Shown here one piece after another: positions 1 to 5,282 of a DNA stretch of 5,282 bases. The number at the start of each line of letters is the position of its first letter. The first letter of the stretch is position 1. The notes under the pieces are model-generated. The model saw only the letters and a program-made list of their open reading frames with translations, searched no databases and was not told the origin of the DNA. A program made the translations under genes and the position numbers. Origin of the DNA: Rikenellaceae bacterium (GTDB taxonomy: Bacteria > Bacteroidota > Bacteroidia > Bacteroidales > Rikenellaceae); contig JAJBVQ010000152.1 of the NCBI GenBank assembly GCA_020859745.1, positions 1 through 5,282 of the forward strand, read 5' to 3'.

Positions 1-1131
1 CAGCACGACATCCCGTTTTCGGGCCACTCCGTCGGCTATTACCCAGAGTTCATAGTTTCCGGGCCCGTGGTAATACGAACGGTTCGGCAGTCGTGTGACC
101 TCATCCTTGACCGAGTTGATGACAAAGACATCCGCTTTCAGGCCCGACCGCAGCCTGGACGCATCATTCTGATCCAACGTCACACTGAATTTGATGATCC
201 CGTTGGCCACCGCAGGCACCACATTGCCGACCACGCCCGTCAATTTTTCGCTGCCGATCTCGACGATGGCCCGGTTGCCCGGCGCGACCTTTTCAGCATA
301 GGAGTCCGCGATCTCCGCCTCCACTTTAAAATGATTCAGATCCGAAACGATGGCTAGCTGCGCCCCCTGCGCCACCGTGGATCCGATCTGGTCGTTGACC
401 CAGGTGAGAGTCGCCGCCCGTGTCGCCCGCACCTGCGCGTCTCCCATCGTCTTGGTGGCGAGTGCAAAGTTTTTCCGGGCAATGTTATAATCCAGCTCCA
501 TGACCCGTACGTCGGCCTGAGTGGTGGCCTGTAAATTGACGTATTTCAGTTTCAGTTGTTCATACTGCATGGCTTGTACGGCCAGTTCCAACTCAGCCTG
601 GCGGATCTTGTCCGGTGTGCTGGCCCCGATGCTGTCCAGGTATCGTTCATTCCGGAGCTGTACCTTTGATCGTTGCAGCCGCATGCTGTCGATGCGTACC
701 TGCATGGCCATTTCCGAGAGTTGTGTTCGGGCATTTGATCTTTGCTGGTCGATCTTGCTGGCTTTCATTTCCAGTTCGTCGCGCTGGCGTTCGAAGTCTG
801 TATTCGTGGCATCCAGGTCGAGCCGCAGAATGGGATCCCCCTCCCGGAGCTGTTCGCCCGATTTTTTGTAGACCTCCAGCACTTTCGAAGCCACGGGCGA
901 GGCTATGATCTCCTCATAGAGGGGCACGATCTTCCCCGAGGCGGTCACCGACACTTCAAGGGCTCCCCGGTCAGCGGTGGATGTGGTCAGGGAGGAGGCG
1001 TCAATGCCCGATCGCAACACGCTCACCAGGATTATGAATAGGGTTGCGCACACGCCTCCGATAATCCCGATGCGTATCAGGCGCTTACGTTGCCGCTGCC
1101 GGATGATCTGTTGGGGTATTTGTGAATCCAT
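1..1131 (-). CDS. HlyD/MacA-type periplasmic adaptor subunit of efflux transporter (3' end cut off)
   Basis: This is the membrane-fusion (adaptor) protein expected to bridge the inner-membrane ABC transporter and the outer-membrane channel. The 377 visible codons run without a stop to the window edge; the C-terminal end is missing. After a basic N-terminus (residues 9-20) comes one membrane anchor (about 21-39). A split lipoyl/barrel-sandwich domain follows, with halves at about 64-105 (including SGEQLREGDPILRLD) and 234-268 (including GSTVAQGAQLAIVSDL). Between them lies a Gln/Arg/Leu-rich alpha-hairpin (about 107-232). A beta-barrel domain (about 269-340) and the start of the membrane-proximal domain come last. 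The start ATG at 1131 lies 3 bases after the stop of the channel gene (ATGTAACCTATG), so translation is probably coupled; no Shine-Dalgarno sequence is visible. The family assignment is secure. The MacA-like role rests on the ABC neighbours, and the substrate is unknown. Confidence 0.93.
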   Translation of the reverse strand, partial: MDSQIPQQIIRQRQRKRLIRIGIIGGVCATLFIILVSVLRSGIDASSLTTSTADRGALEVSVTASGKIVPLYEEIIASPVASKVLEVYKKSGEQLREGDPILRLDLDATNTDFERQRDELEMKASKIDQQRSNARTQLSEMAMQVRIDSMRLQRSKVQLRNERYLDSIGASTPDKIRQAELELAVQAMQYEQLKLKYVNLQATTQADVRVMELDYNIARKNFALATKTMGDAQVRATRAATLTWVNDQIGSTVAQGAQLAIVSDLNHFKVEAEIADSYAEKVAPGNRAIVEIGSEKLTGVVGNVVPAVANGIIKFSVTLDQNDASRLRSGLKADVFVINSVKDEVTRLPNRSYYHGPGNYELWVIADGVARKRDVVL

Positions 1132-1134
1132 AGG

Positions 1135-2649
1135 TTACATATTCATTAGGTCGTACACGATATTGGTACGGGTCTCAAAATCGAATAGGGTGATCTGGCG
1201 CAGGTTAAAGAAGTAGAGCCAGGAGGCGTAAAGTTGGTTGATATAGTTGCGCCGGGCATTATCCTCTTCGCTCTGTGCCGCATTTATGTCCAGCACGTTG
1301 ATCTGACCCATGACGAATGTCTCGAATGCGGTCCGGTACCGTCGCCGGGCGACGGTATCGGCTTCGCGGTAGATGGCTGTCAGCCCTTGCTGGTCCTGAT
1401 ACTGCTGTACGGCAAGCACGACGTTCTGGTCGAAGTCGAGGTTTTCCTGCCGTACACGGTTCTTTTCCACCTCTGCCTGCGACCGTGCGAGCTGCACCCG
1501 TCCTTTTCCCTTGCCCCAGTCGAGGATCGGCACGCGCAGGCCCAGCGAAACGACCTGCCGGTTCTGGAGGTCGCGGTAGGCCTTGTTGAGGTGGCTGTCG
1601 CTCCCGGTAAATCCGATCGAAGCATACACATTGGCCTGGAAACCCCGGTTGACCCGTGCCTGGGCCACGATCTGCTGCGCTTCGAGCAACCGTCGCCGGG
1701 TGTTATGGGTGATCGGGTTGTTGGCCCTAGCCAGTGCCATCACCTCCTCCAACTCCACGGGTATATCCGGCGCTTCGCCCGGCACTTCGGCTTCGATCAC
1801 TACCCGATCATTGAATCCCAGGTAGTTGCGAAGGGTGTACATCTTTTTATCGTAGTCCTGCTGGGCGGTTACCACCCCCGCCGTAGCGTTGAGTTTGCCG
1901 AGTCTGAGTTGCAGCAGGTCGTTGTCGGAAATCAGTCCCAGCCGTTTTTTCCCCTCTGCGATGTCGTACAACTGGGTCGCGTTTTTCAAGGTCTGGGCGG
2001 CGATATTCCGGTTGACCATGGCCAGCAGCAGGTTGAAGTAATGCTGGATGGTGCGGATCGACACGGTCTCCATGTCGACGGCGAACTGTTGCCGGGCCTC
2101 CTTATACCGTTCCGGTTCGATCTTCATGGCCCACCGCAGGGGTCGTGCCGTCACCAACGGTTGTTCCAGTGTCACTACGGCCGGCACGCTGAGCCAGCTG
2201 GTTTTCTTGTCTCCGTCGAGTTGGTCGATGCGCTGGAGCTGCGACTGGATGGAAATTTTCCCGCCTGTATAGGGAATATTCTGTGTCAGGCTCAAACCTG
2301 CATTTTCCGAGAGCGAGCTGTTTGGGATAAACTCGTAACTGCCGTCCTCTTTCTGGTATGCGGAGAGGGACCTGTTCAGACTGGGCAATGTCCCGTCCAG
2401 GGTCAAAGAGGGCAACAGGTCTGCCTTGTAGTCCCGGAACTGCCAGTATGCCACGCGCATCTGGTCGCGGGCCACCATGGCGTCCAACGACTGCGTTGCC
2501 GCAATGTCCAAGGCTTCCGACAAGCTCAGGCGGACGGTAATGGTATCGCTTACGCCCGAGTGTCTTTGCTGTTGTCCGTAGCACGGTGCTGTGCAACAAA
2601 GTATGCCCAAGGTTCCCCCGAGAAGTATATGTCTTTTTAGCAAGGCCAT
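1135..2649 (-). CDS. TolC/OEP-family outer-membrane efflux channel
   Basis: This 504-residue protein is an outer-membrane factor, expected to form a trimeric channel through the outer membrane and periplasm. The N-terminus looks like a Sec signal peptide: basic LLKRH, a hydrophobic stretch (8-19) and a plausible cleavage after CYG at 25. The two internal OEP repeats are visible. The first begins near LSLSEALDIAATQS (41-54) and carries the helix-turn motif GLISDNDLLQLRL (238-250). The second begins near LEEVMALARANNP (300-312), includes the beta-strand motif SLGLRVPILDWGKGKGRV (368-385) and ends with the matching turn FVMGQINVLDINAAQ (445-459). The length is usual for Bacteroidota members. The ATG at 2649 lies 2 bases after the permease 2 stop and gives a sensible signal peptide; no Shine-Dalgarno sequence precedes it. 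Three Cys residues (18, 19, 23) sit in the signal region, but none has a good lipobox, so I favour a non-lipidated protein. Confidence 0.95.
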   Translation of the reverse strand: MALLKRHILLGGTLGILCCTAPCYGQQQRHSGVSDTITVRLSLSEALDIAATQSLDAMVARDQMRVAYWQFRDYKADLLPSLTLDGTLPSLNRSLSAYQKEDGSYEFIPNSSLSENAGLSLTQNIPYTGGKISIQSQLQRIDQLDGDKKTSWLSVPAVVTLEQPLVTARPLRWAMKIEPERYKEARQQFAVDMETVSIRTIQHYFNLLLAMVNRNIAAQTLKNATQLYDIAEGKKRLGLISDNDLLQLRLGKLNATAGVVTAQQDYDKKMYTLRNYLGFNDRVVIEAEVPGEAPDIPVELEEVMALARANNPITHNTRRRLLEAQQIVAQARVNRGFQANVYASIGFTGSDSHLNKAYRDLQNRQVVSLGLRVPILDWGKGKGRVQLARSQAEVEKNRVRQENLDFDQNVVLAVQQYQDQQGLTAIYREADTVARRRYRTAFETFVMGQINVLDINAAQSEEDNARRNYINQLYASWLYFFNLRQITLFDFETRTNIVYDLMNM

Positions 2650-2651
2650 AA

Positions 2652-3839
2652 TTATTCGTTATGCAACGCTTCTGCCGGACTTATGTGCGATACCTTCCAC
2701 GCAGGATACCAGGAGCTGAATACCGAGAAAATAAGCATGATGGCCAGCGTACACCCCACTCCGACCACAACCGTCCAGTTCCAGGTGTAGATAAATGCCG
2801 CCAACAGCAACCCCGGCACTGCCGCCAGCAGGGTCAGCACGACGCTCTCGGTGACGACCAACCGCACGAGCCGCACTTTGGTGGCTCCCACCGCGCGCCG
2901 CAGGGCGAATTCGCCCACGCGCTTGCTGGAGTAGAGCCAAAACAGTCCGAAGGTTCCGATAAACCCGAAAACCAGAAAAAAGACGGTCGGAATAGAGCAA
3001 AAGATCAACCCCAACGTAGCTCCGACCATTATGTCGTTTTTATTTTTGCTCATATCGCCCATGATCGGTTCCACATTGGACAATGTAACAATTTTCCGAA
3101 ATTCTCGCATGTAGTCTGTAAAAAAATCATCTTGCATATCCGGATTCAACCGAGCTCCATATTCGCCGTACATGGAGCCGTGATCTTCCATCTCAAGCTT
3201 GCCGGAAAGAATGACGGCAGGAGCGGATTCTTCGAATGGGTCGACTTTCATCCCTTCGATCATACCGGTCACTGTATAAAGCCGGATCCCTCGCTGGATT
3301 TTCCGACCGACGGCCTGTTCCCACCCCATGATCTCGGCCAACTGGCGGGTGATCACCATGGGATAACTGCCGTCGGATAGTTTTTGATCCGTCAGCCATT
3401 CGCCTTGGATCAAAACCGGCCGAAGCACATTCCAGCCGTCTGCGTCTGTTCCACTGACAGAGACTTCAATTTTACGTTGATCAACAGTGACAGAGTCTTT
3501 GCTGTAGAATTCGCCGGGACGCAGGTAGGGCAGAAAACCGTAACTCGACGAAATGGCACTCACGTAGGGTTGTTGCCGGAGGTTGCGCACCACATGCTGC
3601 ATCTGCCGGGCCATTTCGTCAAACTGGGCCTGGGACGTGGGTTGGTCCTGGCGGAACATATAGCCGAAATGTACCGTGTTGTCAGTCCGTAAAAGTCCCG
3701 GGGAGTGATATTGTTCAGCCTTTTCGGCCACCGATACGGCGCACAGCATCAGTATAATGAAAACCAGCGTTTGCTCAAAAAAGATCCCGAAGAAACTCTT
3801 ACGCCGGTTCCACAGTATTTTGAGAATGTGTAAACTCAT
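2652..3839 (-). CDS. ABC transporter permease 2, FtsX/MacB-type
   Basis: This 395-residue inner-membrane subunit has the four-helix MacB layout: TM1 (about 17-38), a large extracytoplasmic domain (about 39-270), then TM2 (about 271-303), TM3 (about 329-351) and TM4 (about 354-380). The FtsX-family signature after TM2 is VGEFALRRAVGATKVRLVR (308-326), and the C-terminal signature is PAWKVSHISPAEALHNE (379-395). These resemble the cytoplasmic segments that contact the ATPase in the MacB family. The extracytoplasmic domain has the MacB core pattern around MVITRQLAEIMGWEQAVGRK (161-180), followed by YTVTGMIEG. The N-terminus (LKILWNRRKSFFGIFFEQ) is of the kind seen in the second permease of paired Bacteroidota operons. 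The start ATG at 3839 overlaps the permease 1 stop by 4 bases (ATGA) and has a strong Shine-Dalgarno sequence upstream. It probably forms a heterodimer with permease 1. There is no fused ATPase domain, unlike E. coli MacB. Confidence 0.93.
   Translation of the reverse strand: MSLHILKILWNRRKSFFGIFFEQTLVFIILMLCAVSVAEKAEQYHSPGLLRTDNTVHFGYMFRQDQPTSQAQFDEMARQMQHVVRNLRQQPYVSAISSSYGFLPYLRPGEFYSKDSVTVDQRKIEVSVSGTDADGWNVLRPVLIQGEWLTDQKLSDGSYPMVITRQLAEIMGWEQAVGRKIQRGIRLYTVTGMIEGMKVDPFEESAPAVILSGKLEMEDHGSMYGEYGARLNPDMQDDFFTDYMREFRKIVTLSNVEPIMGDMSKNKNDIMVGATLGLIFCSIPTVFFLVFGFIGTFGLFWLYSSKRVGEFALRRAVGATKVRLVRLVVTESVVLTLLAAVPGLLLAAFIYTWNWTVVVGVGCTLAIMLIFSVFSSWYPAWKVSHISPAEALHNE
3836..3839 (-). other. ATGA stop/start overlap joining the two permease genes
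   Basis: The stop TGA of permease 1 (3836-3838) and the start ATG of permease 2 (3837-3839) share bases in the minus-strand sequence ATGA. This is a classic arrangement for termination-reinitiation coupling. It fits two permeases needed in equal amounts as a heterodimer; that reason is inference. Confidence 0.85.
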
Positions 3840-5065
3840 GATTTGGTTCCTCCTTTCAACGTATCGGCAATGTTACGCTTCGATATTAAATAGGCGGGAA
3901 TTCCTCCCGAAATAAGACTGAAGAATATGCAGAGCGGTAGGACTTCGTACAGTATAATCCAATAGTTCATTCGGCCGAACATCCGCACACCTTCGCCGGT
4001 CATCACGTCCAGGAATATAGTCTCAACGATCGAGATGGTGGGATAAACCAATACAAGTCCTAAGAGCATGCCGACCATCACCAGGATAAAGTGCTCGGAC
4101 ATCTTTTGTATAAATGTGTTCATCCGTGTAGCCCCCATGGCGCGGCGAATCGCAATTTCCGTAGCCTGCGCATTGGCGTCCGCAATGCTCAGAGTCACGA
4201 TGTTCACAGCAGGAATAATCATCAGCAGCAAAATGATTAAGCCTATCCCGTATGTCAACATCCGGTCGCCGAATTGTGAAAGCCGAACTTCTTTTTGCGT
4301 CATCATTTTGCCGGGGTCGATCTCGACATCTTCGTTGGCCTGCTGGAAGTAAAATTGCAACGCTCGTGCTACATTTTGTTTCATGACAGTTTCCGGCATC
4401 TGTTCCGGAAATAGGTATGATATCGTGTAACTGGTCATTCCCGAGGGCAGGTATTTATTATATTTATAAGGAACCCAAAGGCTTGCATATTCGTTGGTCA
4501 GGAATGAAAAGTCGGCGACCTCCCCGATAATTTCATAAGTATTCCCCTGAAACTCTACCTCTCGTCCAACTGCCGGTTCGTTCCCGAAATATGCCCGTGC
4601 GTTGGCCTGCTTGATCATGGCCACAGGCTTGGCCGCGGCATAATCCTCTTTGGTGAAAGGCCTCCCTGCAATGAATTCAAAATCATTGACCTGCCAGTAA
4701 TCCGAATTAATGAAATTGACCAGTACCGATCTGACCTGATCATTCACCTGTAAAATGCCGCTTTCGTTATGGGAAATAGCATAAGTTTCGTAACCCTCCA
4801 CTAAGTCGCGCATTTGGACAACACCCCGGAGAGTCAGGCCATCAATCGATTCCCCTGATCGGTTTGTGAAGTCTTCTCCGATTTGAACCACGCGGCTGGA
4901 ATTAGTCAACGGCGGAGCATCATTGCTGATTACATAGGCTAGCTGGAGCAGGATGATGATGAACACGAAAGTCAGGGCCGACCCCAGGATACAGAACGCG
5001 GCATACGCCTTGTTGTGCCGGATATTGTAGAGCGCCGAGCGCAGGTAGCCGGATAGTTGTTTCAT
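3836..5065 (-). CDS. ABC transporter permease 1, FtsX/MacB-type
   Basis: This 409-residue inner-membrane subunit has TM1 (about 22-46), an extracytoplasmic domain (about 47-268), then TM2 (about 270-294), TM3 (about 325-351) and TM4 (about 369-395). The MacB-type periplasmic core is recognisable: FIAGRPFTKEDYAAAKPVAM (131-150), then ARAYFGNEPAVGREVEF and YEIIGEVADF (177-186). The FtsX signature after TM2 is TEIAIRRAMGATRMNTF (302-318). The C-terminus, PAYLISKRNIADTLKGG (390-406), is a diverged form of the usual PAxxAxxxxPxxAL ending. The start at 5065 is the ATG just ahead of MKQLSGYLRSALYNIRHNK, a basic cytoplasmic stretch typical of this class. It lies 34 bases after the ATPase stop. The last codons double as the Shine-Dalgarno sequence for permease 2. 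Much of this gene is visibly AT-richer than the channel gene. A LolC/E-like lipoprotein role is less likely, because a channel and an adaptor share the operon. Confidence 0.93.
   Translation of the reverse strand: MKQLSGYLRSALYNIRHNKAYAAFCILGSALTFVFIIILLQLAYVISNDAPPLTNSSRVVQIGEDFTNRSGESIDGLTLRGVVQMRDLVEGYETYAISHNESGILQVNDQVRSVLVNFINSDYWQVNDFEFIAGRPFTKEDYAAAKPVAMIKQANARAYFGNEPAVGREVEFQGNTYEIIGEVADFSFLTNEYASLWVPYKYNKYLPSGMTSYTISYLFPEQMPETVMKQNVARALQFYFQQANEDVEIDPGKMMTQKEVRLSQFGDRMLTYGIGLIILLLMIIPAVNIVTLSIADANAQATEIAIRRAMGATRMNTFIQKMSEHFILVMVGMLLGLVLVYPTISIVETIFLDVMTGEGVRMFGRMNYWIILYEVLPLCIFFSLISGGIPAYLISKRNIADTLKGGTKS
3849..3856 (-). promoter_or_regulatory. Strong Shine-Dalgarno sequence for permease 2
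   Basis: Read on the minus strand, AAAGGAGG ends 9 bases before the ATG at 3839, close to ideal complementarity with the 3' end of 16S rRNA. It lies inside the final codons of permease 1 (Leu-Lys-Gly-Gly-Thr-Lys-Ser-stop) and supports the chosen start of permease 2. The other three starts in the window have no comparable motif. Confidence 0.8.
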
Positions 5066-5099
5066 AGATCCAGTGTAAGTGAAAAATGGAATATTCGGT
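5066..5099 (-). other. 34-base gap between the ATPase and permease 1 genes
   Basis: This is the longest non-coding stretch in the window. On the minus strand it is AT-rich, with an ATTTTT run. I see no hairpin followed by a T-run, no Bacteroidota TAnnTTTG promoter element and no clear Shine-Dalgarno sequence; only a weak GGA lies a few bases before the ATG. It is most simply a spacer inside one transcript. Confidence 0.6.
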
Positions 5100-5282
5100 C
5101 TATGCCAGGATCTTGCCGTCAGCCATGCGTACGATCCGACCCGTCTGTTCGGCGATTTTCTCGTCGTGGGTGACCATCACGATGGTGGTACCTTCCTGAT
5201 TAAGCTGTTTGAGTATCTCCATGATTTCGGCCCCCATTTTGGAATCGAGGTTACCGGTCGGTTCGTCGGCAAGGATCACCTC
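5100..5282 (-). CDS. ABC transporter ATP-binding protein, MacB/LolD-type (C-terminal end only)
   Basis: Only the last 60 residues and the TAG stop lie in the window; the N-terminus, with Walker A, Q-loop and the ABC signature, is beyond the right edge. The visible part has Walker B followed by the D-loop, VILADEPTGNLDS, with the catalytic Glu directly after the Walker B Asp. The H-loop follows in IVMVTHDEKIA (His at fragment residue 39). The chain ends with RIVRMADGKIL, typical of the MacB/LolD/FtsE group of ATPases that serve FtsX-like permeases. It would hydrolyse ATP on the cytoplasmic side to drive the two permeases encoded just downstream. It ends as a stand-alone ATPase and is not fused to a permease. 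It is first in transcription order among the genes visible here; whether anything precedes it cannot be seen. Confidence 0.95.
   Translation of the reverse strand, partial: EVILADEPTGNLDSKMGAEIMEILKQLNQEGTTIVMVTHDEKIAEQTGRIVRMADGKILA

Noticed and set aside
67..1041. Several plus-strand open frames of 96-116 codons opposite the adaptor gene
   Set aside because: They overlap one another in different frames and lie wholly over a continuous adaptor reading frame with textbook domain order. The translations are low-complexity or Cys/Ser/Arg-rich shadows.
1234..2640. A 468-codon open frame on the plus strand covering nearly the whole channel gene
   Set aside because: It is codon-aligned with the channel gene on the opposite strand, so it can only be closed where the real gene uses TTA, CTA or TCA codons, which this GC-rich gene avoids. 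Its plus-strand stop at 2638-2640 is simply the CTA codon for Leu4 of the channel. The minus-strand reading has a signal peptide and clear OEP-family motifs, while the antisense translation shows no recognisable domain.
2572..2649. A possible lipoprotein signal at the channel N-terminus, because of Cys18, Cys19 and Cys23
   Set aside because: The residues before each Cys (GIL, ILC and TAP) do not match the lipobox, whereas a signal peptidase I site after CYG at residue 25 is plausible.
2661..3380. A 239-codon plus-strand open frame opposite permease 2
   Set aside because: It is also codon-aligned with the real minus-strand gene and arises from the same codon avoidance. Its translation is rich in His, Gln, Arg and Pro, with no domain or membrane pattern.
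1..5282. The possibility that the window encodes a previously undescribed system
   Set aside because: All five genes belong to well-known families in a common efflux-operon arrangement, and no unexplained gene or long non-coding stretch remains. The novelty, if any, would be in substrate or subunit asymmetry, which the sequence alone does not reveal.

Overview
The window is almost entirely coding and holds one minus-strand operon for a tripartite ABC-type (MacAB-TolC-like) efflux system. In transcription order, from high to low coordinates, the genes are: the C-terminal end of an ATP-binding subunit (5100-5282, cut by the window edge), FtsX/MacB-type permease 1 (3836-5065), FtsX/MacB-type permease 2 (2652-3839), a TolC-family outer-membrane channel (1135-2649), and an HlyD/MacA-type periplasmic adaptor (1-1131, cut by the other edge). 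Only 39 bases are non-coding: gaps of 34, 2 and 3 bases, plus one 4-base ATGA overlap. No promoter, terminator, RNA gene, mobile element or CRISPR array is visible. The operon's start and end both lie outside the window.

The likely host is a member of the Bacteroidota, probably Bacteroidales. This is an inference from gene arrangement and protein style: a separate MacB-type ATPase, two unlike FtsX-family permeases, a roughly 500-residue OEP/TolC protein and an HlyD-type adaptor in one run, mostly with starts that lack a Shine-Dalgarno sequence. There is no taxonomic marker gene, so this is not proof. The outer-membrane channel does show that the organism has a Gram-negative envelope.

The ATPase would bind ATP on the cytoplasmic face and drive the two permeases, which probably pair as a heterodimer in the inner membrane. 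Their large extracytoplasmic domains would meet the adaptor. The adaptor's alpha-hairpin would dock on the periplasmic tip of the outer-membrane channel. The substrate cannot be read from the sequence.

I found no sign of a new type of biological system. The points worth a second look are modest: a near-perfect Shine-Dalgarno sequence written into the last codons of permease 1, a divergent adaptor-tip motif, clear asymmetry between the two permeases, and an uneven GC profile along the operon.
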